A stretch of DNA of 64,000 nt from Ambrosia x helenae (lineage: Eukaryota; Streptophyta; Magnoliopsida; Asterales; Asteraceae): NCBI GenBank assembly GCA_030844895.1, contig CM061231.1, positions 31,195,149 through 31,259,148 of the forward strand. Reading direction: 5' to 3'. This document shows positions 46,949 to 58,907 of the stretch, one piece after another (within the stretch, counting starts at the first letter, position 1; every line of letters begins with the position of its first letter). The position numbers were made by a program, and so were the translations under genes. The notes beneath the pieces are model-generated. The model had not been told where the DNA came from and ran no database searches. It saw only the letters and a list, made by a program, of their open reading frames with translations.

Positions 46949-49359
46949 GTAACACCCCGATGTGTTACGGGTCTCTTAAACGGGTCGGGTCGGACCCAAC
47001 CACCCGATTATGGAATAAAATATTCCAGTTCGAATCTCGCGGCTAACCGGTTCAACCGAATATAGAAATAATAATTATTGGATTATTATTATCCCGGTTA
47101 AACGCTCGTTACCTGCTAATTAGAACGCCGCCAAACGTTTTTATTTAGCTTTTATATTGTTGCCAAACATCCCGAATTCTAGTTATTATCTCCGTGGCCA
47201 AACACCCCTCTATTTTTAATCCCTATATAAACCACCCCTTCCCTCATTTCTCGTCGCTCTCTCTCTCTGTGCACATATACACACACATCAAGTGTGTTTG
47301 ACTAAACTCTCTGGCAAGAACCACTACCTCCGGCCGCCTTAGCCTCTCGCCGGACCACCACCACTCACCGGAGACCATGGCTGGCCACCGCCGCCTCTGT
47401 CTCCGGCCAACCTCCGTGCTTCCGGTCACCCTGCCGCGTCTGCTTTTCCGGCTACCATCTCCGGCGTTTTCCTTTCTATTATCCGGTAAGAACTTCATTT
47501 TCTCAGATCTGTTATTCCTCTGTTCCTGTTCTGAAACAACCATGGAACCCAACCCGATTAACCTTGTTCTTGATAAATGAAACCAAACAGTCACCAGTCG
47601 TGGTAACTGTTACCGAGTCGTAGTATCACCGGTTCATCGGGTGAATATTATCAGACCTTTATAACCCACTGTTACCCTTATAATTATCAAATCTCACCCT
47701 TTGATGATAAATTCCGATAACCCGGTAGTTAACCGGTTGAGTATTGTCATCGGGCTTTACCCGTTGCTTTCAAATCTGATATGTATTTGAGGGCTGAATC
47801 AACCGGACCATAGCCTTATTATGGTTCCGGGTAAGAATCGAGCCCGTTTCTCGTTGGTTATAACTAGTCCGGTTATATTCCCATCCATATATAAGTTGTA
47901 GATTATTTGGTTAAATGATACAATTATCATTGAAGTATTGGGTATAATCTCTTGATTATTAACCTATCTTGGTGATTGTTGTTATAGGTACCAAATATGG
48001 AAGACGGGTCCGATACCCGGTTCGATATAACTTTCCGGTCAATCTTCGATTATGTCCCGGTAATAACCCGGAGAGTGTCCGGTTATTAATTGGGTAAGAA
48101 TATCTCCATTTGGTTAATTGGTTAATATGATTTGATTAATGATAAGTTATTAATATATAATCATGTTGATTGCGAGGTACCGTTAACCGTATCGAGAAAT
48201 TAGAGTCGTTACCGAGTCGACTCAGTGGCTCGGTCAACACCCGGAATAGAACCCGATTCCAAGGACTAGACGAGGATTATTATAATTATAAGAATTATAT
48301 ATATAATACGAATAACGTACGGACTTGATAATAATAATAAGAGAATAATAAACATATATAAAATATATATGTTTATATATATACAAGATTCGATATATAA
48401 AACGATATACTAGACTCGGGTGTAGAAGTGTCTAGAGTTATTTAGGTTCGCGTGCCAAGCTGTAATGGCCAGCTTTATTTCTTTTTGCCTAGGAAGACCA
48501 AACCCCGAGTTTAGGACTATCTAATATATATCAGATTCTATATATATAAATTGTATATATGATATATATCCTAAGTATTACAATCTAACAAGTCTCACGC
48601 GTAAAACGTATCCATATATATAGAACATATAATTGTAATAAGAAGATTAGCAGAAGATTTTAATGCAAATCGGTGAGTATCGTGAACTCCCCACTTTTAC
48701 TGTTTTATTAAGTGTTTTTGGGGGAATACATGTCATTTATTAAAACTAGAAATGCTTTACACATAAAACGATTATCAATAGAATTTATAAAGAAATATAA
48801 TAGAAATGGGGACATAGAAACAACGAGGACAGTACTGGACGGTATCCGCCATTTCCTTTCTTGCACCGACTAGAGGGCAAGAACCATTGTCCAAGTAGAG
48901 GACCAATCCCGTAACAAGTCCGACTGGAAGGCGGAAACGGGTATTCATCACAATCAGAGTGGTACCATCGTTAAGGAATGGCACGAACTATAATCGATAT
49001 AATAGAATTGGGATATAATCGAATGGATGTATAATAGAGCTGGTTATATAGAAGTACACTCTCCCCTTCAGAATTACAAATGTAAAGCATGTTTATAAAA
49101 GAATGTTTATAAAAGAGTTTATAAAAGAATGTTTTATATAAAAGAATTATCAATAAACGAACTGGCCATTCACTTTATAAAATACACGACCTCACCAACT
49201 TTATATTGACAGAAACTATTTTTGGCATGTGTTCAGGTAACCCAACAGACATGATGACGTGGATCTTAAAAAGACTAAAGACTGTTATTATCCGAATTCC
49301 GCTGCGTAGCTCCGATCACCCGACCCGACGACCCGGCCAAGTCAGGCAGGGTCGTTACA
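46949..49359 (+). repeat. 3' LTR
   Basis: Nearly identical to the 5' LTR. Differences include a shorter CT repeat near 47258, an 8-bp extra segment near 47291 and one fewer CGACC unit near the end. Followed by TAAT, the target duplication. Confidence 0.92.
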
Positions 49360-49435
49360 TAATTAACTTTTCTTCGATTAATGTTTATTTTGATTTTCCC
49401 CTATTTTGATTATTTTCATATGTCGATTCTTTTTC

Positions 49436-49508
49436 AGTGTTCGTTCTGCTATCATCATCAATCGGTTATTAGGTTCGTTCTGCTATCATCATCAATCGGT
49501 TAATAGGT
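49436..49508. repeat. 34-bp tandem duplication
   Basis: Two copies of a unit containing GTTCGTTCTGCTATCATC, inside the Helitron just after the retrotransposon. Confidence 0.9.
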
Positions 49509-50340
49509 ATTTATTAAGTATTTTGAAAATATCATAGCATACTTTGTGACAATAATCACACTTCGTTATATTAAATTTCATAATAATTGTGATCTTTCAG
49601 TGCAGGTTCAAGATAACAGTTGCTTAAATTGCTGGCCTTTATGCTCTTATATGAACTTTGCCACTGAAGGTATGTGATTGTTACCACATGCATGCGTTTG
49701 AATTCAAAGCAGTTTCAAATTTAATAGTTTTGGTATTATATATAGGTACTAAAGGTGGTTGTTTTGTACCTCTATTTATCAAATAATAACATTGGTGATA
49801 GTTTTTAATTTGGTTTTCAATTTATGGCTTCTCAATATTATCAATAACATGTGACGTGGCTCAATAGTTTGTTCCATCTTTCTTCTGCTTCTGAGAGCTC
49901 GAGGCATGGGTTTTTAGTAAGGTTTAAATTGATGGTTCATTATTAAGTTACCAATCAAAGTTTGAGGTAAGGGTATGCATTATGTTTACGGCTCTGATGA
50001 TTCTTGTTTCGTGTTTAAAACTTGGATGGTGTCTTTACATTTGATGACTGTTTTACCATATGCATAAACTGTTGATAATACTATGCGGCCACGGTGGTTT
50101 ACCTTTTAGATGTTCCAAGATCATCCGATTTATACGCTCCATGATTAGTTGGAGTAGGGGTTACGTGAATCTTGACACGCATAATATTTTATTTGAACAT
50201 GATGTAGTCATGTAGACGAGAAGACTGTATTAGTATTATGTAGATTGCAGTATGTTTTTTGATTTTGTTAACACAGAAATCAGTTGCTTTTATCTTATTT
50301 TTTAATCATTCATTTTACAATAATGTGTGCATTGCGCAGG

Positions 50341-50600
50341 TAGCTGCTGGTGGCACCCATTCAGTAATGCTGACACGCGAAGGACATGTTTGGACATGGG
50401 GTCAACCATGGCCTCCTGGAGACATTTTCTTTTGCTTTTTATACTTTGATACTCGCTTCAAATCGTTTAATCTGCGAACGTTGACTGATTTTCTATAATT
50501 TTGATATAGAAACCAAATATCAACAACTGTGAGAGTACAAGGTCTTGAGAAGGTTAAGTTGATTGCAGTCGGGGCTTTCCACAATTTGGCGCCGAATGTG
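50341..50600 (+). pseudogene. Captured RCC1-repeat gene fragment
   Basis: After the acceptor TGCGCAG (ends 50340) the sequence reads VAAGGTHSVMLTREGHVWTW followed by GQPWPPGD. After an interval ending at about 50510 it continues STTVRVQGLEKVKLIAVGAF and HNLA. These are RCC1 beta-propeller repeats like those of the plant At5g16040/At3g02510-type proteins (family known to me; exact paralogue not certain). The segment joining the two parts has a stop-containing frame, and no further repeats follow. It is a fragment captured by the Helitron; the parent gene must lie elsewhere. Confidence 0.8.
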
Positions 50601-52278
50601 ACGGTTGTTTTCTTATTTTTTTTTTAAGTTTAAAAGTTCACGTGACTTAATGAGATCAGGAAAATGATAGATGAAAAATAAGGTTTAGTTGTGTCAGGAT
50701 TTAACCTCTGTGATCCTGTGTAAGTTTAGCGAATAAATTATTTTGGCATGCATTTGTTTGGTCATTTTTGTATTAGGTGGCAGTTACATTGCGCTCATTT
50801 AGCAATTGGATAATCTAAGAATTAAGTTGGATAAATGGAGACCAACGTTGACTACCTATAAGCCTATAACACTGAAAGGAAATTAGTGAAAATCAGAAAT
50901 GTTTACTGATCTAAGAGTCCTTGGTAGCTGGTACACTGAAAGGAAATAAGTTAAAATCAGAAATGTGAAGATGACTTTTATGTGTTCTCTCAGTTTTTAA
51001 GTCATGAATATCTCTACATGGGCATTAAATCTGAGATCTTAAGCTCTTAACCTAAGTTAATGTCTCCCCAGTTAAGTACCATTTGTTATTATCCATAGCA
51101 TCTCCTTGTGAAATTTCTTACTAATATTGAGACCCCTCTTTCTTCTTTTGGGTTATTTGTTGATCATGCTAATCACTTTCGTGATCCTTCTTATGTTATT
51201 TTGTAAAGAATTTTTATAATGCCTAAATGCTTAGTTTTTTCTTACCCCATACCTGATTGCCGTAGTGGCATTTAAATGAAGCCTCATGTCGTATATACTA
51301 TATAGATGTAGGCAAATGCTTGAATAAGGTGATCCACTTTAATGTATAAAGATTTCTTGAATATAGGGGTAATAAAGATTGCCTGATAGTATGACAGTAA
51401 GGATAGTGTTGATGAGTCATTTATAATTTCCTAGGAGTACACACATGTTTATATAAACATTTTAGTTACATTTTTTTCCAGTTATCGATGTTTTACCCTC
51501 TATTGATTATTTTTTATTTCGCTGACCAAGTGAAAAGTCTAATGAAGTTGTAAGCTAGGATATATCTAATGCTTGAGAGCTAGCCTTTCCTTTCTACTTC
51601 TTCTACTAATGATGATGAGACTATTATTGGACTTCCTAGACCCCCTGCTGCACCTGTTGAGGATGAGGAGGAGGCGATTATCAGTGTATCAGTGTATTTT
51701 ATAGTTAATCTACAGTTTACTTTAGTTAATCAGTGTATTTTATAGTAGTTTTATTACTGATTTTCTTAGTCATGAGTTATAACTCGACCAGAATGTGCAG
51801 CCTGAAATTCAGGTATGAGTTTGTTCAAGTTCTTTTTTTATATGTGCCACATCTTATTATAGTTATTGTTATTATTATCTGCATATGTTATTATTTTTTC
51901 AATGCTTAAAACAAACTGCAGATCATCAAAAGAAATCTATTAAAATTAGTGCATGTAAGGGAGTTTGCTCCAGAGGCACATTTTCGAAAGTGTTCAATTT
52001 CTTTTACTCTACCAAACATAATTTGCCGTAATATAATAGACTTCTTTGTTACATGTTCGCTTATTTATAGCAGCATGCAATCACTATCATCCTAATGGAA
52101 TCATTTTAAATCACGCCATGAGGCAGTTTACAACACAACTGGAAGGAAGTATTAAATAACAAAATGGAAATTTAAGAAAAATCTTCGGCATTACCTCATT
52201 AAACTTATTTGTTGCAGAACATCAGTACATTGCAAATGCACAGATAGTGCCGGGAACAATTTTAACAATTTTATAACA
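50601..52278. other. Helitron interior, unassigned
   Basis: Mostly non-coding. A short protein-like run near 51600-51680 (containing IGLPRPPAAPVEDEEE) could be another captured exon piece, but I cannot identify it. Confidence 0.35.
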
Positions 52279-52640
52279 GGTTGTGCAGGGAACGGTAAGA
52301 CGATACAGTTCTGGTGCGATTCTTGGCTCGGGCAGGAGTCCTTTATGGAAAAATGGCAATCGATATTCAGGTTGGAGAAGAACAAACGTTGCACATTTAT
52401 GATACAATCGTTCAGGTGGGGGGTATGCTAGGGACATGGATTGGGAGTGGTCTAACAGCCCAGAAACTGCAGAAGACTTACAGCAGCTGCATGAGCTCAA
52501 GACGCAGCTGAGCAATGTTCGTTTAGAAGATCGCAGAGACACGTGGAAGTAGGACAGTGCTGCTGCTACAGGGTTCTCGGTTGGGGATGTTAAAAAGATG
52601 CTCACGGACACAGCGGCCTTCGATGGTTTCAAGTTTATGT
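52279..52640 (+). pseudogene. LINE fragment, zf-RVT region
   Basis: In successive frames it reads GNGKTIQFWCDSWLG, EKWQSIFRLEKNKRC, then (shifted) ETAEDLQQLHELKTQLSN and RRDTWKW. These are hallmarks of the region between reverse transcriptase and the zf-RVT domain in plant L1-type LINEs. Frameshifts and truncation at both sides show a dead fragment. Minus-strand frames over it are shadows. Confidence 0.75.
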
Positions 52641-53788
52641 GGCTCAATTGGGTGTTGCTTGCTTTTATAGGTACACTTTGGGTAGGTGGTGGATACCGCA
52701 TTTTCGGAATCGTCTTAAACGTGTTTAGTTTGGAGCATAACATGGTCTATTATTTAGGATTGCTTGCTTTTATAATTTTTTGAATCCAGTGTTCGATGGG
52801 TGTTGCTTGCTTTTATAATTTTTTTGCTATGCAAAGTTTATTATGCATTTGCATAAACAGCAGCGACATTGAATCAAACTTTAGCATGGCAACTCTCCAC
52901 CACAACTAATTTCATGCCTCATATATATGTGTTTTTAACTAGATTGCGAATTACAATTTGTGCTGTATTAGAATCATTATGTTACCAATGACAATATGTT
53001 TCACAAGATTATCATTTTTTTATGAAGACCGAAGAGGTTTACCATGTAATGATCCGGGCTAAGTAATGTTGTAACGGGTCAAAACACATAATTTTTAAAT
53101 GTCGCAATGGTTTGGTAGAATCAACCGAAGTTTTTAACTTTCATGCCGAACAAGAAACATTCTCTTCACTCTTGACCGATTTAAATTAATATTTGAACCC
53201 CGGGACGCATACTCCAAATAATAAAGTTGGTTTGTATCAACATTTATTACACATTCATATCGTTTTGGTGGAGGTAGGATAGACCATCTACATAGTCCTT
53301 TCAGATGGTGCATGTCTAAATTTTCATATATAATCATTATTTTATTTTATTTTTCTGTGTATCATATATGTTTTATGTTACATTCTAGGTACTAGATATA
53401 TCTTTTTTCATTAATGGATTATTATTGTTTATTGGTTAAGAATTGTTATAGAGAAGTTGAAAGATATGTACAATGACAAAACTAAATGGCTTCTTTTTGT
53501 GTAAAGGTATGACATTTGTTTATTGGTTTATTTATTTTAGTTTTCCTTCCGTGTTAAAATTATTTTCTCTTTGTGTTGTATTATCAAATAGCATATTAAT
53601 GGATGAATAGTGTAGAAGTAGGTTTGGGCACTCTTTCTATATGGAATATGTGATTTCATTCTATAATTGTTTTTATAATTCTTTAACAAAATTAATAGCT
53701 GTCAACCACTTTCTCATAATGCTCAATGACAAGTGACATTAAATATTATTAAATTTCAACCCCGGGACGCTCCCGGGTGGTCAGCTAG

Positions 53789-54387
53789 TATATCAAATAA
53801 AAACAATAATATAATAGAGGTGTCTCTTAGGCTCTAGAAACTATTCCTAAGACACCCTTTATTGTTGTAAATATCTATATCTATATCTATACTACTATAT
53901 AGTGCATTCTAGATGGGCAACAAGATAATTTAACTTCATTATAGAAGGACATCATTGTAATTTACATCAAATCATTAATACATTATTTAATATAAACTAA
54001 ATGCATTTTCTCTAACAATAATTTTTATACTTATAATAAAAAAATAAGGTAGAGATACATATATAATTAGAACAAAACAAAATTAAAGAAATTTACAAAA
54101 AAAAAAAAATAAGTAATAATATTAAGTTATTATATACAACTAAGGAGCAAATATATAGACTTACAGTTATCTATTTCTAAATATCATACCGTTGACACGA
54201 CACATAAAATTGAAAATATTATATTTTCTTTAAATTAAAATAACATAATTAATTATATGTAATAAGAGTAAGTTATTTAACATTTTATCAAATGCATTAT
54301 ATTTCTTTAAATTAAAATAGCAATATTTAATATGATATGTAATGATATTAAGTTATTTAACTGTTTATCAAATGTTTAAAAACTACT
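53789..54387. other. AT-rich spacer
   Basis: Very A/T-rich, with a small inverted repeat (GTGTCTCTTAGG ... CCTAAGACACC, 53820-53860). No genes. Confidence 0.4.
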
Positions 54388-54990
54388 ATTATTATACCCG
54401 CGCGCTTCGCTGCGCAAATGCAATTCTAAAAAAAACATGGCAGCGTATTGCATTCTAATTTGGCTAAATTTCGTAAAGCATGTCTCTTTCTCGCTCTCAT
54501 TCTCATAAGAGACGACTTTTGAAAGTAAATTTAAGATTTAACAATCAAAATTACAATTCTTGTTTTTTTTTACAACCCACATATGTTTTTATGTTTATTT
54601 TGTTCATACAATCATTCAAGCTTAACTTTCTTAGTATAATATAATGATTTTAGAATTTATATTTATATTTATATTATAGTCATTTTGCAATTGATCTAGA
54701 TGGTCACTTTGTCTTTTTAATTGAAATCATATAAGGGTGGGGAGCTTCAAAACAACTCACATGATAGTAATGAATGTGATAATTCAAATACAGTAATAAG
54801 TCTCTAAATAAATTGATTATATAGTTATAGTACAAGTGCATAATGCAATAAGGGGTATTATGGGGAACTTTTACATGACATATCTATGTTAAAGCATGAG
54901 TCTTTTGATATCCCATCTTAAAATGGAAGTAAAATTACTTTTCTAGACATGTCTCCTCCTTAATAAGGTAACATAGATTATTTGTTGACT
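54388..54990 (-). mobile_element. Helitron-like copy, inverse of 10246-10851
   Basis: On the minus strand the end reads GCGCAGCGAAGCGCGCGGG then TATAATAATAG|T, and about 600 bp match the element at 10246-10851. The terminal CTAG is changed to ATAG. Confidence 0.6.
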
Positions 54991-55549
54991 AAATCAAACT
55001 ATAGATTATACTTCTTTTTCTACCAGCGGCCCTAAAAAGTATTGTATTACTTATTAGGAACATTATATAAAAATTTACCCTTGCACGGAATATAATTTGA
55101 AGGTACGTGAGGAGATGAGTTCGTTGCAATTATTACTGGACTGTCATATTGGTTCAAGTTCTCTATTCGTGCTTCCGAATAAATGAATTATTGAGACTAA
55201 ATAGATATTGAAGTGTTTTTTAAGAAACTTATATTTCAACATCTTTGACAATAAAATAGAGAAAAAAATGCTCAAAAAGTGTCCATTACATTAAATTAGC
55301 ATAGAGATAACCCCTTTTTTTCCTCAAACCAGTTTGGGTTTAAAACAAGTTTGGGTTCTTTTAAGTTCTTTTGCCAAATCGACACGGGTTAGAAACCACG
55401 ATGGGCCAAAAATAAACCAAACCTTCTAGAACCGATTGGCGTTGGGGAAAACTAAAGATTTTTTTTTATTTTTACAATATTTTAGTTTTAGGTTTTTTTT
55501 TATTAGTGTTGTTATTACTATTTTGTCTACATTTCCATTTAACTTTATT

Positions 55550-55592
55550 CAAAATTGGTTTGTCCCACTGCCTAGTGCGGGATCACTTCTAG
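55550..55592 (+). mobile_element. Further Helitron 3' end
   Basis: A hairpin-like TCCCACTGCCTAGTGCGGGA followed by TCACTT and CTAG|T. The DNA just right of it (ATCAAATAAAAATAGTAAT) resembles that right of 53788, so the two ends may share a target or history. The 5' end was not found. Confidence 0.4.
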
Positions 55593-55735
55593 TATCAAAT
55601 AAAAATAGTAATATAATTTGTTTATTGTGTTTAAATTTTAAAAATTAAATTATATGTATTAACTATAATTGTTTATACATATATGTATTTTTTAATGATG
55701 GTTTTATTAAAACCAATCACATCATATGATATTTA

Positions 55736-56050
55736 GGGGTTGTTTGGTTGATTAAGTGTTGGATCATTAAGAGGTCCGAATGGTTAAGAGGTCTAAATGG
55801 TTAAGCGCTGAATCATTAAGTTTGACCTCTTAATAGTTAGTTTTCTTGTCCCACGTTGGTAGGAGAGCCTCATTAAGGTTCAGCCCAGTTCAGTGTTTAA
55901 TAGTTCAGTGCTTAATGGTTCAGCAACATCTCAAATCTTAATGATTCAGACTTAACCATTCCATTCAGAAGCTGAAACAAACGCGTTGAATGCTGAATCA
56001 TTCAGCGCTGTATGGTCAAGAGCCTCATTAAAAGGCTATCAAACAGCCCC
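55736..56050. mobile_element. MITE with TTA target duplication
   Basis: Ends GGGGTTGTTTGG and, inverted, GGGGCTGTTTGA, flanked by TTA on both sides (55733-55735 and 56051-56053), as in PIF/Harbinger (Tourist-like) MITEs. 315 bp, with internal TCATTAAG/CTTAATG repeats. Confidence 0.75.
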
Positions 56051-57717
56051 TTACACCAACTATCAAAAGTCCAGGGATAGTGAAAAAAATCTGTTCTCCA
56101 CTCATAGAAACAACAAGCATCTTGATTCCCTATACCATTTGACAAGATCCGTATAAACATCTGAAAATATCACCTTGTTGCATTTTTCCATATAGCTCAG
56201 CAGGCCAGAGTTATGATCAAGTGATGTAACACCCCAACCGATGGCGGAATCATCGAGGTGCCACGTAGTGACGATTGTTCAAAAGCTCATGGTACTAAAA
56301 TGTAAATATATGATCATTGAATATTGTTTTACAACATGTGAAATTAAATACAAGACAACAATAATAAAGATAATTGATTGATTTAATCTAAGTCCAAAGT
56401 CCTATGTGAAGCGTCAAGCAGCTTATCCTGAAACATGCACGAAAATAATTTTGTCAACATATGATGTTGGTGAGTACTACTTAGTTTTGTACATATAGTT
56501 TAAGTTTTGAAAAGGTAGTACAATTCATGTGTCTAGCATCACCAAGGCATTATGAAAACACGCAAGTAACCAAACAAGACAAAGATCAATGTAAAGTTTG
56601 TACCATGAAATTGATAATGAGCACCTCAACACGTGTGAGTCTAAAAGAGCACCATAACACAAAGTTATGTCTAAATGAGCACCGTAACATAAGTTACGTC
56701 TGTATGTAAAGAGCACTATAACATAAGTTATGTCTGTATGTATGATTTTGTATGTAAGCTACGTTCATGTTAAAACATAAGCACAAAGATAAACAAGACA
56801 CGTATATGAATTGTAAATGAATAAAATGTATGTGTAAATGAATATGAAGGTTTTGTATACTTGTGCATGAATCACCCCAAAAGTTGTAAAAACGAAAAAA
56901 GGGATAAGTAATACTCACCTTAGCAAGGTGGTAAGTCTTGTGTAATTGTATAAGTATAATCCAACGTTGCCAAGTATCACCCTATGTATAATGTAACAAA
57001 TAAGTCTAAGTCTATCTAGTCTATAAGTATTTCCTAGGGCTTCGAATCGGGGATAAGTATTCGTTTTGATTAATAAATAAAATGTTTAATAAATAAGAGA
57101 AATTTAGTAAATATATAAACAAAAGTCTTTTTGTAAATTTTAAATCAAATATGGTCACAATATAAAGTTTTAAGTGTGAAAATAATTTTAATAAAGTTAT
57201 TTCTTGAAAATAGAATATTTAATCTATTTATTTCAAATTGTCAAAATATAACTTTAATATCTAAAAATATTAAAATTAAAGAATTTCTGAATTAGAAATT
57301 GTATTTCAGTTCCAAATGAATAGAAATAATTTATGTAAAATTTTGGTACAAAAATGTTGAAAAATGAATTTATTATGAATTATTTATGATTAAAACTAAA
57401 AAAAATTAATTAAAAATATTAAATAAATGATTTTTCTGAAATAAAAATTATTTCAGAAATGTTAATTGGTTTATAAACTTAGAATAATTTTTGTGAGATT
57501 TAATAAAATTGTTTAGATATTTTTATTGAATTTTATAATTATAAATGAATAAACTTGTATTATTAATAATATATATTAAATAAATTATTTTTGAAAAACT
57601 AAAAATTGGGTGATGAACTTTATCATTTGGAGATCATATGGTAATTTTTTATAGAATTTATAAACCACGTTTAGTATTTAAAAATTTTTTTTAAAAGATT
57701 TAACATATTAAAAATGT

Positions 57718-57803
57718 AAAAAATATGTTTGTTGGTTATGGGAATCGAACCCGGGCCTCTGGCCGGTTCGGGTTTTATCACAAGCGTGGCCACCAACTGA
57801 GGC
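57718..57803 (-). promoter_or_regulatory. tRNA-like Pol III module in LTR
   Basis: Minus strand: A-box-like TGCCTCAGTTGGT (57803-57791), B-box-like GGGTTCGATTCC (57752-57741) and T6 (57723-57718). Confidence 0.5.
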
Positions 57804-57876
57804 ACACCTTGAGAACGTATTAAACTTGGATTATATTAATTATATAATATAAACAAAATTAGATTTATATACTTAT

Positions 57877-57960
57877 AAAAAAAATTGTTGAAACCGTCTC
57901 AAAGGGGACTCGAACCCCCGACTTCCCACTGAGAAAACAACATCATAACCATCTGATCTA
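57877..57960 (-). promoter_or_regulatory. tRNA-like Pol III module in LTR
   Basis: Minus strand: A-box-like TAGATCAGATGGTTAT (57960-57945), B-box-like GGGGGTTCGAGTCCCC (57919-57904) and T8 (57884-57877). The B-arm can pair as in a tRNA T-arm. Confidence 0.55.
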
Positions 57961-58581
57961 TAGATCAGATTTGTTTTATTTTGTAACAGTTTAATATATA
58001 AACACGTTTTTGAATTGTGTTCTTCCCCAAATCGTTTCTAACCAAGCCCTAGCTTATCAATACACCAATTCAACAAACAATAACCCGATTAATCATAGGG
58101 TTATTGTTTGTTGATGGTCGGTGAACAAAACCCATCAAAAAGATTGAACTTACAATGCTTAATTTTATACGATTGAATGGTCAACTGAAAAGTCAAACAC
58201 GATTCAAATGCTTCGATTGAGAGCTTGATAACAGAATTAGGAGGTTGTGAGAGTATTGTCGGCGAGTTGTGAATGTTGTGTGATGTCCATTTTATAGTGA
58301 TAGGATCCAGATCGTTGAATTGGAAAGGTTTGACCCGTTTAATTGCATACGCGTGAATAGGTGAGATTGGGGACGAGTTTAAAGATGATTGTTCGTGTAT
58401 GGTATGTAGTAGGTTAGTCGTTCAATTTAGGGCATAAATTAGTGATGATTGATGCAAGATTGGTGGCCAAATTTTTGGTCAATCACGCGTTCAGCAGCAG
58501 AGGCAAAAGGGAAGAACAAGGAAACAGCAATTAGAAGGGATAAATATAAATAGGGTTGGGTTTAAATCAAAAACGAGCTTG

Positions 58582-58675
58582 TAGCTCAGCGGTTCCATGC
58601 GTGTGTGTGTGCTTGGCTCGGCCCTCTGCTCCGGTTCGAATCCGGGCAGAGGCAGGTTTTATATTATTTTTTTTT
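58582..58675 (+). promoter_or_regulatory. tRNA-like Pol III module in LTR
   Basis: TAGCTCAGCGG (58582-58592) is a consensus A box, GGTTCGAATCC (58633-58643) a consensus B box, and T9 at 58667-58675 a terminator. The flanks of the B box (CTCTGC ... GCAGAG) can pair. It occupies the same LTR position as the module at 5624. It is not a full tRNA: no acceptor stem or anticodon arm could be folded by eye. Confidence 0.6.
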
Positions 58676-58859
58676 AAGCATACAAGGGAGGTGGCTGCTG
58701 GGCTTTGGGCCTGCGTGGACTGGACTAATGGTTGGGCCTGCTGAGATGGGTTTCAAGTTCACAAATGGGAAAATGGGTTTGGGCTTGTAAGTTGGGTTGT
58801 TTTAGGATGGATGGTTATTGTAATGTTCAAAACCAACTCTATTATTTTTATTATTATTA

Positions 58860-58864
<5 letters not shown>

Positions 58865-58900
<36 letters not shown>
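58865..58900. repeat. (TA)n tract
   Basis: Left boundary of the first nested element. Confidence 0.9.

Positions 58901-58907
<7 letters not shown>

Larger units (their letters stand above)
40325..49359 (+). mobile_element. Young non-autonomous Ty3-type LTR retrotransposon (LARD-like)
   Basis: Two 2.4-kb direct LTRs (40325-42739 and 46949-49359), both TGTAACACCCCG...GTCGTTACA, flanked by TAAT on each side (TAATT if the first T is counted as target). The 5' LTR is followed by a TGGTATCAGAGC initiator-Met-tRNA primer site; the 3' LTR is preceded by a purine tract. The 4.2-kb interior has no gag, protease, RT, RNase H or integrase frame; open frames stay below 85 codons. The polypurine-tract junction ATTTCGGGGACGAAATTTCC is typical of Ty3/gypsy chromovirus-type elements, so helper proteins from a related element would be needed. 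By eye the LTRs differ at about a dozen positions plus a few indels, roughly 0.5 percent, so the insertion is recent. Confidence 0.92.
38779..53788 (+). mobile_element. Gene-capturing Helitron, split by LTR element
   Basis: The left end follows an A and reads TCTATTAATATATAT then AAAAGAAAATGG, a typical plant Helitron 5' end. The right end has a near-perfect GC hairpin (CCCGGGACGCTCCCGGG, 53761-53777), then TGGTCAG and CTAG followed by T. A|T insertion and CTAG are diagnostic of Helitrons. Inside are a MOR1-like exon (39850-39974), an RCC1-like exon pair (50341-50600), a LINE fragment and small tandem repeats. Without the nested 9-kb LTR retrotransposon it is about 6 kb. No Rep/helicase is seen, so it is non-autonomous. 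The head segment 38785-38905 recurs at about 40148-40260, so a second head copy lies inside. The end pairing is inferred. Confidence 0.6.

Noticed and set aside
53134..53337. 67-codon minus frame before the Helitron end
   Set aside because: No family signature; composition matches Helitron 3' non-coding DNA.
58582..58675. A genuine tRNA gene
   Set aside because: A and B boxes are good, but acceptor stem, anticodon arm and CCA-end geometry could not be formed by eye, so it is called tRNA-like only.
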